Positions 46,464-55,196 of a DNA stretch of 64,000 nucleotides are shown here, one piece after another. The position numbers and the translations under genes were made by a program. The DNA is from Gammaproteobacteria bacterium. Its GTDB lineage: Bacteria > Pseudomonadota > Gammaproteobacteria > Steroidobacterales > Steroidobacteraceae. Within the stretch, counting starts at the first letter, position 1, and the number at the start of each line of letters is the position of its first letter. Location: NCBI GenBank assembly GCA_025359565.1, contig JANYFY010000023.1, positions 1-64,000 on the forward strand, written 5' to 3'. The notes below the pieces were generated by a model. That model made no database searches. It saw only the letters and a list, made by a program, of their open reading frames with translations, and had not been told where the DNA came from.

Positions 46464-47534
46464 GTGCAAAATAGTTCTTTGTTGAACCTTAAGGAGATAA
46501 GTCCTTGTGGTCGTCCCTTAGTCGTTCGTTGTGGTGCGTTCGGCGATATGGTGCTGTTGACCCCGTTGATACGAGAGTTGCAGCAGAAGTTCCAACAACC
46601 AGTGGATATTTTAACTTCCGGAGCTTGGAGCATACCGTTGCTGCAGGACCAGCCAGGGGTGGGGGAGATTATTAGCGTGCGCAGCCGCAAGACCCCTTAC
46701 TGGCTTGCCCCTGATCAACGTCATGCGGTCGCGCGACTACGCCTGCGAGGTGCGGGACCTACTTGGTATTGCGATGGCAATGATGCGGCTAAGTCAATGC
46801 TGATGAGGGCTGGTTTTATTGCGTCGCAAATTGTAGATGTCGCGGATTATCCGTTGCTGCCGTGCGAGCATGTGATCGAGCAGTGGCATCGCTTGATCCA
46901 CAGCAAATCACCGATAATGGGTTGTGAATTGCAGGTCAGCAACATTCAGCAAAACGATCTCGATCATTGGCTGGCGGCGCGTGCAATGGGCGTAGCACCT
47001 CTAATACTCGTGCAAGTGGGTAACAAGCGCACCATGCGTCGTGGTCTACGGCGCTTAGCCATAAATACCAAGTACTGGCCTATTGAGCGATGGGCTGCCG
47101 TTTTACGGCACGTGAGTAAGGCATGCCCTTCGCATGCGATTGCGTTGCTCGGTACTGGACCTGAGTATGCGCTTAATCAGGAAGTTGCCAGCGCGGCCGA
47201 CGTTACTCGTTTGTATAATGTCGCGGACGATTTGCCTATTGGGCGGCTGATAGCGTTGTTGGCACGCGCTGCCGCACTCATTACGGTGGACTCGGGACCC
47301 GCGCACGCCGCTGCCGCTGTGGGTTGCCCGCAGGTCGTACTATTTGGCAAGGCATCACCCGCGTTATATCGACCCTGGGGCTATACGAATGCAGATGTGG
47401 CAGTGCTGACCGGTCAAGTCGATGGCCAGCCTAATATGCTCGGTATTAGTACGCAAGACGTTATCAAAGCGTGGGAGGGGATCCGATTACGCGCAGCATA
47501 TCCGGCGTCACTAGCACAACGCCTTGATGCGTGA
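46464..47534 (+). CDS. GT9-family glycosyltransferase (lipopolysaccharide heptosyltransferase type)
   Basis: The GTG at 46464 has GGGAG about 5 bases upstream; other in-frame starts further up would overlap the divergent gene. The 356-residue product has the GT9 opening PLVVRCGAFGDMVLLTPLIREL and the donor-site motif LITVDSGPAHAAAAVGCPQVVLFG near residue 290. GT9 enzymes add heptose to the inner core of lipopolysaccharide from ADP-heptose. No other core-LPS gene is next to it. Its 3' end overlaps the convergent glgC by 71 bases. Confidence 0.85.
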   Translation: MQNSSLLNLKEISPCGRPLVVRCGAFGDMVLLTPLIRELQQKFQQPVDILTSGAWSIPLLQDQPGVGEIISVRSRKTPYWLAPDQRHAVARLRLRGAGPTWYCDGNDAAKSMLMRAGFIASQIVDVADYPLLPCEHVIEQWHRLIHSKSPIMGCELQVSNIQQNDLDHWLAARAMGVAPLILVQVGNKRTMRRGLRRLAINTKYWPIERWAAVLRHVSKACPSHAIALLGTGPEYALNQEVASAADVTRLYNVADDLPIGRLIALLARAAALITVDSGPAHAAAAVGCPQVVLFGKASPALYRPWGYTNADVAVLTGQVDGQPNMLGISTQDVIKAWEGIRLRAAYPASLAQRLDA

Positions 47535-48744
47535 CAAAGAATCGCTGCTTATCGAGCACGGCGTCCTCGCCAATCTGCATATCATCCGGAATTACGCAGT
47601 TCTCATCTAAAATGCAGCGCCTAATTTTGCAGCGGCGACCAACGGTTACGCCGGGTAGCAATACCGAGCCTAAGATAATGCTACCGTCATCAATACGCAC
47701 GTCGTTAGACAGCAAGGATTGTGCTACGTAAGCGCCCGAGATAATGCAGCCGCCCGTGACCATTGAATTGACTGCCATCCCGCGGCGATTTTCTTCATCC
47801 AACACAAATTTAGCAGGTGGTAGTTGAGCCTGGTAGGTCCAGATCGGCCATTGTTGGTCATAAATATTTAGTTCGGGGTTAACGGCAACAAGCTCCATAT
47901 TGGCTTCGTAAAAAGCGTCCACGTTACCGACATCGCGCCAATAATTTTGAGCACGGGTTTCGACATCATGAAAAGGGTAGGCAAACACCCGAGAATGTTC
48001 TATAGCAGGGGGAAGGATATTTTTACCGAAGTCGTGGCTGGTATCCGGATTGTTCGCATTGGCTACTAGTAATTTCTCGAGTCGATCCATAGCAATAACA
48101 TAGATGCCCATAGAGGCGCGCGCCATATTCGCGTGGCCTGGAATACAGTCCGGAGCGAGCGGTTTTTCGGCGAATTTTGTAACTCGATTTAGGGAGTCGG
48201 TGGTTAGGATGCCAAATTCGTGCGCGCGTTCGAGAGGGACGTCGACCACTCCTACGGTAATATCCGCGTCATTTTGTACATGCTCGGCAATCATCAGTCC
48301 ATAGTCCATTTTATAGATATGATCGCCAGCCAGTATCAAGACATGGGTCGGGTTATGTGAACGAATAAATTCGAGATTCTGATACACCGAGTCGGCTGTG
48401 CCTCGATACCAGTGGTTGCCGAGTTGCTGTTGAGCGGGAATGATCTCGACGAATTCGCCCATCTCACCGCGTAAATAACTCCAACCGCGTTGAAGATGCT
48501 GAATGAGGGACTGAGACTTATATTGCGTCAGTACAGCAATTTGGCGAATTCCCGAATTAATGCAATTCGAGAGTGCGAAATCGATAATTCTAAACTTCCC
48601 GCCGAAAGGGGTCGCCGGCTTACACCGACGTTCCGTGAGAGCTTTGAGGCGTTCGCCCCGACCGCCAGCCATGATTACCGCCAGAGTACCGCTAGTTAGG
48701 CGGCTGACGTAGCGTCCAGTGTTACTGCGGGCGGCGTGGCGCAT
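47464..48744 (-). CDS. glgC: Glucose-1-phosphate adenylyltransferase
   Basis: GlgC makes ADP-glucose from ATP and glucose 1-phosphate, the regulated step of bacterial glycogen synthesis. The 426-residue product has TLAVIMAGGRGERLKALTERRCKPATPFGG (nucleotide-binding loop and activator region), PAQQQLGNHWYRGTADSVYQN, LILAGDHIYKMDYG and FAEKPLAP. It ends in a left-handed beta-helix (VRIDDGSIILGSVLLPGVTV). The start is 66 bases from the divergent glgA start. Its 3' end overlaps the GT9 gene. Confidence 0.95.
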   Translation of the reverse strand: MRHAARSNTGRYVSRLTSGTLAVIMAGGRGERLKALTERRCKPATPFGGKFRIIDFALSNCINSGIRQIAVLTQYKSQSLIQHLQRGWSYLRGEMGEFVEIIPAQQQLGNHWYRGTADSVYQNLEFIRSHNPTHVLILAGDHIYKMDYGLMIAEHVQNDADITVGVVDVPLERAHEFGILTTDSLNRVTKFAEKPLAPDCIPGHANMARASMGIYVIAMDRLEKLLVANANNPDTSHDFGKNILPPAIEHSRVFAYPFHDVETRAQNYWRDVGNVDAFYEANMELVAVNPELNIYDQQWPIWTYQAQLPPAKFVLDEENRRGMAVNSMVTGGCIISGAYVAQSLLSNDVRIDDGSIILGSVLLPGVTVGRRCKIRRCILDENCVIPDDMQIGEDAVLDKQRFFVTHQGVVLVTPDMLRVIGSPPTL

Positions 48745-48810
48745 TCACGTAATCGTGCCACAATTGAAAGCATCGCGCACCTAATTATTACTTTGCTAGA
48801 CTCTGAGTCT

Positions 48811-50283
48811 ATGACGCCTCTAAAAATATGTTTCGTTAGCTCCGAAATCATGCCCTACGCTAAAACCGGCGGCTTGGCTGATGTGGCGGGTGCGTTAATC
48901 CGCGAGCTTGCAAGCTTGCATCATGAGGTGCGCGCCTTTATGCCCCTGTATGGCACGATTCGGGCCGCGGTAAATGGGAAGCTCGTTCCTGAGGTTGGGC
49001 GAGCAATCGTGACACTAGGGTCCACCGACTATGAATATTCTCTGCAAGTAGTGGATAGCCGTGATAGCCCCAGTCTCGCTCGGATTTATTTCGTTGATTG
49101 CCCGGCTTTATTTGATCGCGCACAGTTTTACACCACTGACCCGGACGAACATCGAAGGTTCTTGTTGTTCACGCGCGCAGTCCTTAAGAGTTGCCAACTG
49201 TTGGAATTTGCGCCCGATGTGTTTCACTGTAATGACTGGCATAGCGCATTTTTGCCGCTGTATCTGCGTACGGTTTATGCCCATGAGCCGATGTTTAAGC
49301 GTTCTCGTTCGATATTGACCATTCATAATATTGGTTATCAGGGCATTATGCCCGTGGCGGCGGCGGGTGATATTGGTCTAGGTGCTGCAGAGTCGCAGCT
49401 CGATCAAACCGATTTTAAACAAGGCGTGGTTAATGCACTGAAGCACGGCATTAGGTTTGCCGATGTCGTGACCACGGTGAGTCCGACTTACGCCCGCGAA
49501 ATATGTGATGAGCCACTTGGCATGGGATTGCAACGCGAATTGCAATCGCGCCCCGACGGAGTGCTCGGCATATTAAATGGCGTGGACTACCGTGACTGGG
49601 ATCCGCGAGTCGATCCCTATTTAACCTCGCATTTTAGCCCGCAAGATACCCGGGGTAAACGTCTTAATAAGGAACAACTACTGGAACAAAGCGGCCTTAA
49701 TTTACCGGTGACTCGACCGATTATTGGTATGGTGACACGTTTAACGGAGCAAAAAGGCATCGACTTGTTATTTGATTCCTTGCCGGAAATTCTGGAGTTG
49801 CGCGATTGTGGGCTTACTGTGCTGGGAAGCGGAGAGCCTCGTTACCAGCGTTTCTTTGAAGATTTAAGTAAGCGATATCCTACGCGGGTGGCATTTCGAT
49901 CCGGATATGACGAAGCCTTGGCACACCTGATTGAAGCAGGGAGCGATATGTTTCTGATGCCGTCGCGCTATGAGCCTTGCGGTTTGAATCAAATGTACAG
50001 CCTGCGTTACGGGACAATTCCGATCGTGCGAAATACCGGTGGATTAGCGGACTCGGTTCAGCACTTTGATGCGCGCGCGGGTACCGGCACTGGGTGTGTG
50101 TTTAATGACTATGATCCGCCCGCGGTGCGCTGGGCGCTAGGGACGGCAATAGATTGGTTTGAGGATCAGACTCGTTGGCAAACACTGGTGCAAAATGCGA
50201 TGGCACAGAATTTTTCATGGGATCGTCAGGTTAGCCAGTATGTAATGCTTTATGAGCGAGTGCGCAATTCCAGCAAAGCATAA
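48811..50283 (+). CDS. glgA: Glycogen synthase (ADP-glucose type)
   Basis: GlgA extends alpha-1,4-glucan from ADP-glucose. From the ATG at 48811 the 490-residue GT5 product begins MTPLKICFVSSEIMPYAKTGGLADV, where KTGGLADV binds the donor. It also shows DVFHCNDWHSAFLPLYLR, TIHNIGYQGI and the C-terminal MPSRYEPCGLNQMYSLRYGT. An upstream in-frame ATG at 48736 would overlap glgC and add a non-homologous tail, so it is rejected. The 3' end overlaps the convergent GT39 gene by 34 bases. No glgB or glgP is in the window. Confidence 0.94.
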   Translation: MTPLKICFVSSEIMPYAKTGGLADVAGALIRELASLHHEVRAFMPLYGTIRAAVNGKLVPEVGRAIVTLGSTDYEYSLQVVDSRDSPSLARIYFVDCPALFDRAQFYTTDPDEHRRFLLFTRAVLKSCQLLEFAPDVFHCNDWHSAFLPLYLRTVYAHEPMFKRSRSILTIHNIGYQGIMPVAAAGDIGLGAAESQLDQTDFKQGVVNALKHGIRFADVVTTVSPTYAREICDEPLGMGLQRELQSRPDGVLGILNGVDYRDWDPRVDPYLTSHFSPQDTRGKRLNKEQLLEQSGLNLPVTRPIIGMVTRLTEQKGIDLLFDSLPEILELRDCGLTVLGSGEPRYQRFFEDLSKRYPTRVAFRSGYDEALAHLIEAGSDMFLMPSRYEPCGLNQMYSLRYGTIPIVRNTGGLADSVQHFDARAGTGTGCVFNDYDPPAVRWALGTAIDWFEDQTRWQTLVQNAMAQNFSWDRQVSQYVMLYERVRNSSKA

Positions 50284-51926
50284 CGACGACCATTGGGCAG
50301 AGTGTAACGCTGTACAATCCGCCATTTTGTAGCATCCAACCCAACAAGATCGGCGTTCTCTGCCTTGGTTGTAAATTGGCTGGATAATTGTCCCAGGGCC
50401 TGCCTGAGATGGGCAAGGCCCCTTCCCGGAAGTTGCAACAAAAAGAGACTGTGCGAGCCGTGAAGTGTAACGTTGGTGCGCACGTAAAGATCCACCCAGG
50501 CGCGGGTGGTTTCGTCTGGGTTTAGGAGGATAAGCGGCCGATTTTCGGTGTCGTGTGCGACGGCATAACCTAATGCGCTCAAATCTTGCCAGGTGTCGAT
50601 GACGTGATAGGCCTGCGATGCGGGACCTACGAGCAAGATGCAATAGGCGAACCACAATCCGATTTGCGCCGATAATATTCGCGCGTTGCGCGCGGCTTTC
50701 CAGGCGCGCATCGCTAGGGTTGCGGCGCCAACCAAGCCGGCCGTTGATATTATTACAAAACCGGTTCTATCATTGAGAGTGGCCCAACCGTCTATACCGA
50801 GTAGGAGTATTGCAAGTGCTCCTAATGAAACGGCAATGAGCAAAATAACCGCGGTGCCTGATATGGCACGAATATCCCAATGCTCGGTTTTAATTTGAAT
50901 TTCGCGTGTCCACCAGCCGAGTAGTAGTGCAGCGCCAGGAAGCGCCGGCGCCAAATATATGTTTCGGGCGGTGGCTGCCAGCGACAGCACCACAAACGCA
51001 GGGATCGAGGTTGCCACGACAAATCGCAATATGCGCGCGTCTTCGCCTGATTTTAATCGCTGCTGCCATGCGCGACGGATGGCAGCCATTACTAGAAGTG
51101 TCCAGGGCCATAAATACAGCGGCAATTCGATTAAATATTTACCGGGCGAGTTACGATGGGCCAAAGCATATTGCAGATTGACTGGCGCTTCCAGTCGCAC
51201 GAAGCGTCCCGCCAAATTATTCCAAAAGAATATTTTTAAATGCGTAGGACCGTCATCGCCAATATATACAAACCATACCCAGGTGAGAATTAATAAGCCC
51301 TGAAGAATAAGGCCCGCGTATAGTTCCCAGCGCAGAAATTCGCGCCAGCGCCTTTCCCAAATAATTAACGTGAGCAGTGTTAATGCGGGCACCATCAGCG
51401 CAACAGCGCTTTTGCTTAAAAACCCTAACCCTAAGGCGACATGCATCAAAGAATAACCGCGTACTCGTTCGCTGCGGGTGCACGCATAGAAGCCGATGTG
51501 TAAACCGAGTAACGCAACGCAATTGGCTGCTAACAGTGGCGCGTCGGTTGCTAACCATATGGCCACTTGGTAGGAAAGTAAAAAAGTGCCAATGGCTGCC
51601 GCTGCAACCGCACCGGCTAGGACACCTGCGCTGCGCCTCGCGAGTAAGCCGACACTCAAAGCAGTGATCATTGCGTATAGCAAATTGGGGAGTCGTGCGG
51701 ACCAGCTGTGGAGGCCAAACCATTTAATGGGAACTGCGGCTAGCCAATAGGTAAGCGGGGGCTTTTCGCAAAAGGCATCGCCCGCAAGTACGGGCACCGC
51801 TTTGTCGGTTTGCCCGCTCATGCGCCACGCGATATCAGCCTCGCGAGGCTCGTCCGGAGTCCAAAATCCGCGTCCTAGAATGCCGACGCACCAGATCAAC
51901 AGCAGCGCGGCGACGAGGCCTTTCAA
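50250..51926 (-). CDS. GT39/ArnT-type membrane glycosyltransferase
   Basis: A 558-residue polytopic protein with about 12 hydrophobic segments and the ArnT/PMT signature in the first periplasmic loop (WTPDEPREADIAWRM near residue 22), then EKPPLTYWLAAVPIKWFGLHSW. ArnT-like enzymes transfer sugars such as aminoarabinose from undecaprenyl phosphate to lipid A or other envelope glycans. The start is a TTG overlapping the TIM-barrel gene's stop, so it is the third gene of a tight operon. The substrate is not defined; aminoarabinose synthesis genes are not in the window. Confidence 0.8.
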   Translation of the reverse strand: MKGLVAALLLIWCVGILGRGFWTPDEPREADIAWRMSGQTDKAVPVLAGDAFCEKPPLTYWLAAVPIKWFGLHSWSARLPNLLYAMITALSVGLLARRSAGVLAGAVAAAAIGTFLLSYQVAIWLATDAPLLAANCVALLGLHIGFYACTRSERVRGYSLMHVALGLGFLSKSAVALMVPALTLLTLIIWERRWREFLRWELYAGLILQGLLILTWVWFVYIGDDGPTHLKIFFWNNLAGRFVRLEAPVNLQYALAHRNSPGKYLIELPLYLWPWTLLVMAAIRRAWQQRLKSGEDARILRFVVATSIPAFVVLSLAATARNIYLAPALPGAALLLGWWTREIQIKTEHWDIRAISGTAVILLIAVSLGALAILLLGIDGWATLNDRTGFVIISTAGLVGAATLAMRAWKAARNARILSAQIGLWFAYCILLVGPASQAYHVIDTWQDLSALGYAVAHDTENRPLILLNPDETTRAWVDLYVRTNVTLHGSHSLFLLQLPGRGLAHLRQALGQLSSQFTTKAENADLVGLDATKWRIVQRYTLPNGRRYALLELRTRS

Positions 51927-52879
51927 GGAGTGTCTTTCGCGGGGCCATTCGCGGGGTCATTCGCGAGGTCATTCGCGAGGTCACGTAGTATGAGTGTGGC
52001 CCAAGTTTCGCGCGCCCAAGTCGCGAGGGTCAGTGCTTCGCTCCAACGGTCAGATAGCTCGCGTCCATCCGCCCCCGTGATAGCATAATCAGGAGGACCC
52101 AGTTCACATAGAAAGACCAGTGGTGCATCGAGATCGCCGGTGTGGGCGTGCCGCGTTCGCCACGCCGCAAATCCTTGCCGCCACCAAGTGTGAAAAAGCG
52201 CGATCCATTTTTGATTCTGTGGGAAATCGAGGGCGATCTGGATTTGTCCGCGGGCGGCTACACGTCCCTGAAAAGAGTCGGAGCGTTCGATGATGCGAGT
52301 GATTAAGTTTTGTAGTTGCGCGGTGGGTGGGCAAGGCATTTCGCGATCCACCACGTAATGGGAGAGGTCGGCCGCGAGGCGCATGGTAGGCACGGCGTCC
52401 AGCAATTGAATAGTGGTGAAGAGATCGTTAGTGATGCAATTGCGATGAGTTTCAAATTGAATCGGCATGTGCGCGCTTTCAGCGATCCGTAGCCAGCCTT
52501 CGATGCGCGGAATCATATCCTGTACGTGAATAGGCATATCTTGGCCAATGACCACCACAAAAGGTGCGGCAATTCGGTGAGCGAGTTCAAGTGCGGGTTT
52601 AAGCGCTTCTACTGACTGAGGAAAGGCGGTGAGACCTCCTCCAAGTCCGGTGCGTGCGAAGTGGGGTATGGTCGCCTGCGCTTCCTCCATTGACAGCGCG
52701 CCTAAATCGATGGCCATGCCGTCGAAACCCGCCGCGCTGACGCGATCAAATTTTTCAGCAACGGAGGCTTCAGAGCTAGAGTTGGGGAGTTGTAAACGCT
52801 CCATGGCCCATAGCGCTTGGTAGACGAGTAGCTTGTGGGTCGCCGACGATTGGTTATTCGCGGTCGATACGCTAATCAT
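51923..52879 (-). CDS. Sugar phosphate isomerase/epimerase-like TIM-barrel protein
   Basis: From the ATG at 52879, which overlaps the desaturase stop by eight bases, the product is 318 residues. It has the xylose isomerase-like TIM-barrel pattern: VAEKFDRVSAAGFDGMAIDL, IAAPFVVVIGQDMPIHVQD, MPIQFETHRNCITND and RLAADLSHYVVDREM, with the metal-binding type E and D/H positions. The C-terminal tail is a degenerate four-residue repeat (LAND, LAND, PANG, PAKD) encoded by 12-bp tandem repeats. The substrate is unknown. Co-translation with a desaturase and GT39 enzyme suggests an envelope sugar or lipid role. Confidence 0.7.
   Translation of the reverse strand: MISVSTANNQSSATHKLLVYQALWAMERLQLPNSSSEASVAEKFDRVSAAGFDGMAIDLGALSMEEAQATIPHFARTGLGGGLTAFPQSVEALKPALELAHRIAAPFVVVIGQDMPIHVQDMIPRIEGWLRIAESAHMPIQFETHRNCITNDLFTTIQLLDAVPTMRLAADLSHYVVDREMPCPPTAQLQNLITRIIERSDSFQGRVAARGQIQIALDFPQNQKWIALFHTWWRQGFAAWRTRHAHTGDLDAPLVFLCELGPPDYAITGADGRELSDRWSEALTLATWARETWATLILRDLANDLANDPANGPAKDTP
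51943..51984. repeat. 12-bp tandem repeat encoding the end of the TIM-barrel protein
   Basis: Units of GGTCATTCGCGA (first copy GGCCATTCGCGG) follow each other three and a half times, with a decayed unit before them at 51931. Being a multiple of three, copy-number changes keep the frame and would lengthen or shorten the four-residue repeat at the protein's C-terminus. This could be a slippage-prone site, but the copies are few. Confidence 0.75.
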
Positions 52880-53828
52880 GGACGATCCACGCGCGGTCAT
52901 CGCGATAGTCTTTTTCGGTTTTACCGTGTGCGAAAGCGCGCAGTACTTGGATCTGAAATCCAAGATATGTCATGGTGGGTGGTGATGTGCCGCGTCGGGT
53001 GAAAATGTGCTCGTGCAGTTCGCGTAAATGATGGAAGGGCACGCCAGGGAAGGCGTGGTGGGCAGTGTGATATTGCATCTGCCAAGCAGCCCAGCGGGTT
53101 ATGGCATTGGTGCGGGTACTGCGCGTATTAATTAACACATTAGGATCATGCGAAAGACCTAAGTGTTCAATAGTGTTTTGCAGTTGATGCACGAATTTCA
53201 TAGCAAGCATGGGGGCCAGCCAAAGAAGCAGCGCATCCCAGCTGTGTAGGAATGTCGAGACGCCGAGAACAATGAGGTAGCCTGCGACGTGTAGGCGCGC
53301 TTCCCGGATAAATTCGGCGTGTCGTTTGATGGGTAAATACGGCTCGGTAATTCGACCGTACGAGAATCGTAGAATGCGGCGCCAGCGTGTGTACCAGTAA
53401 GTGATGCCACTCATCCACACTAGGTAGGAAAGCAGGGTATAACGATCTCGGGCTAGTTCCCCGTCGCGCTGCCAGTCTTGTGTAAAACGGTGATGTGCGA
53501 CATGTTGCACCAAGTCGAACGTTCTTGGGTAAAACAACGCAAATCCAAAGGCTCGTCCCAGCCATTCGTTGAGGGCGCGGGTGCGAAAGACGGTGAAATG
53601 ACTGAGTTCGTGTTGGCCAGCGTAGAGGAAATTAATCAAAATACCGTGCAGCATAAACAGTGGGATGGCCCACAGAGTGGCGCGTGTGAGCCACAATAGT
53701 GTCCCGGTGGTGGCGATGGCGCTGAGATGGGACAGCGCTTGCAGTGCGCCTTGGATGTTCGACGGCAGACACAGACGCTTAAGTGTTGCGTTGTCGATGA
53801 CGTCCCGTCGCGCGAATACCTCGTCCAC
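52872..53828 (-). CDS. Fatty acid desaturase-family membrane di-iron enzyme
   Basis: The GTG at 53828 follows AGGGG and gives a 318-residue protein with about four membrane helices. The three histidine boxes of the desaturase/hydroxylase superfamily are present: GQHELSHF (HxxxH), VQHVAHHRFT (HxxHH) and QYHTAHHAFPGVPFHHL (HxxHH). It could desaturate acyl chains or hydroxylate lipids or carotenoid-like substrates. The last box resembles sphingolipid- or alkane-type enzymes only loosely. It is the first gene of the overlapping operon desaturase, TIM barrel, GT39, and is divergent from maiA. Confidence 0.85.
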   Translation of the reverse strand: MDEVFARRDVIDNATLKRLCLPSNIQGALQALSHLSAIATTGTLLWLTRATLWAIPLFMLHGILINFLYAGQHELSHFTVFRTRALNEWLGRAFGFALFYPRTFDLVQHVAHHRFTQDWQRDGELARDRYTLLSYLVWMSGITYWYTRWRRILRFSYGRITEPYLPIKRHAEFIREARLHVAGYLIVLGVSTFLHSWDALLLWLAPMLAMKFVHQLQNTIEHLGLSHDPNVLINTRSTRTNAITRWAAWQMQYHTAHHAFPGVPFHHLRELHEHIFTRRGTSPPTMTYLGFQIQVLRAFAHGKTEKDYRDDRAWIVHD

Positions 53829-53914
53829 TGATCGCCCCTTTGTTTGCCTTAGCGCAGTATAATCAGGGCAGTATACTCGGCATTGATGCGAATTAAGGGG
53901 CGTATGAGGTGGGC

Positions 53915-54550
53915 ATGATTCTTTACGGATTGGCAGTGAGTTCGGCCTCATACCGGGTACGAATTGCATTGGCCTTGAAGGGCTTGACGGTGACCACCGT
54001 ATGCAAGCAACTAAGTGCGAATGAGCACCGTTTGCAGGATTATCTACGCATTAATCCGCAAGGTTTTGTGCCGGCGCTGGTGCTCGATGACGGCATGGTG
54101 TTGACGCAGTCTATGGCTATCATGGAGTATTTAAATGAGGCCTATCCTACTCCGCCATTGTTACCGAAAGACCTGGTGGCGCGCGCGCGAGTGCGGGCGA
54201 TGGCTCAGGTAATTGCCTGTGATATTCATCCGTTGAATAACTTGCGAGTGTTGCGCTATCTTGAAGGTGAGTTGCTGCACGATAAAACCGCTCGTGATGC
54301 TTGGTATAGCCATTGGGTACAAGCCGGGTTCGCGGCACTGGAGGGGTTGCTGAGTCGCGAGTCGGGTGAGAGTCTGTGTTGTTTTGGTGACGCACCCACC
54401 TTGGCGGATGTTTGTCTGGTGCCGCAGATGTTTAATGCCAGACGTTTTTCGGTCAATCTTATTGCCTACCCTCGACTGGCACGTATCGATGCCCATTGTC
54501 GCGAGCTGGCTGCATTTGTGGGTGCTGCGCCCGAACGTCAAGAATCATGA
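53915..54550 (+). CDS. maiA: Maleylacetoacetate isomerase (glutathione transferase fold)
   Basis: MaiA isomerises maleylacetoacetate to fumarylacetoacetate in tyrosine degradation using glutathione. The 211-residue product opens ILYGLAVSSASYRVRIALALKGL, where SSASYRVRIAL is the catalytic Ser motif, and continues with INPQGFVPALVLDDG and the C-terminal ADVCLVPQMFNARRF. The ATG at 53915 has GAGGTGG just upstream. The partner genes hmgA and fahA are not in the window, so a general GST role cannot be excluded. The stop overlaps the DsbA-like ATG. Confidence 0.85.
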   Translation: MILYGLAVSSASYRVRIALALKGLTVTTVCKQLSANEHRLQDYLRINPQGFVPALVLDDGMVLTQSMAIMEYLNEAYPTPPLLPKDLVARARVRAMAQVIACDIHPLNNLRVLRYLEGELLHDKTARDAWYSHWVQAGFAALEGLLSRESGESLCCFGDAPTLADVCLVPQMFNARRFSVNLIAYPRLARIDAHCRELAAFVGAAPERQES

Positions 54551-55170
54551 TAAGGCTCACGCACGGCTCGATTGCGTTCTTTATGGGTATGCTCGTTGTA
54601 TGGCCGCTTGTGGCTGCGTCGCAGGACATAGTTGAGGTGAGTACGGAAGGCGTGAAAGCCATTCTTGATCAACCGGCGGTGGCAATGGCTGGGGCGCGCC
54701 ATCCCGATGTCACGATGGTGGAATACTTCGACTATAACTGCGGCTATTGCAAGAAACTCATTCCGATATTACGAGCTTTGCTGGCTGAAGATTCTAAGGT
54801 TGCCATTGTCTACAAGGATTGGCCTATTTTTGGCGGCACGTCGGTGTATGCGGCGCGGTGTGCAGTGGCCGCTCAATGGCAGGGGAAGTATCTGATTGCG
54901 CATGATGCGTTGATGAAGGCAAGTCGCGTTTCCGAAGATGCGCAGGTTGACGTGATTTTACGTGGCGTGGGAATCGACGTCATTCGCTTGCAGCATGATT
55001 TAAAAACCTATAGCGCGAAAATCGCCGCGATATTGTTGCGTAATGATGCGGAAGCGAAGGCGCTGGAACTCCAAGGCACGCCAGGAATAGTGATTGGCCG
55101 CCAACTGATGCCGGGCGGCGCGGAGTTACCGGTTTTTCGCCAGTTAATTGCGGCGGCGCGCGCCCATTAA
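54547..55170 (+). CDS. DsbA-family thiol-disulfide oxidoreductase, exported
   Basis: From the ATG at 54547 (ATGA overlap with maiA) the 207-residue product has a Sec signal (GSIAFFMGMLVVWPLVAAS) and a thioredoxin fold with the redox pair CGYC in VEYFDYNCGYCKKLIPIL. The cis-proline loop is ELQGTPGIVIGRQ. The CGYC dipeptide and YFDYNCGYC are typical of the ScsC/BdbD-like DsbA subgroup that oxidise or isomerise periplasmic disulfides. Its specific client is unknown. Confidence 0.88.
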   Translation: MIRLTHGSIAFFMGMLVVWPLVAASQDIVEVSTEGVKAILDQPAVAMAGARHPDVTMVEYFDYNCGYCKKLIPILRALLAEDSKVAIVYKDWPIFGGTSVYAARCAVAAQWQGKYLIAHDALMKASRVSEDAQVDVILRGVGIDVIRLQHDLKTYSAKIAAILLRNDAEAKALELQGTPGIVIGRQLMPGGAELPVFRQLIAAARAH

Positions 55171-55196
55171 GGGGTTCTGCCGCGCGTTCTAGCGGC

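Noticed and set aside
46391-46690. Long upstream extension of the exported methyltransferase
   Set aside because: It overlaps the GT9 gene and carries no sensible signal; the ATG at 46390 begins a proper signal peptide.
51802-51993. Plus-strand frame with repeated SRGH units
   Set aside because: The repetition is only the antisense reading of the 12-bp tandem repeats that end the TIM-barrel gene.
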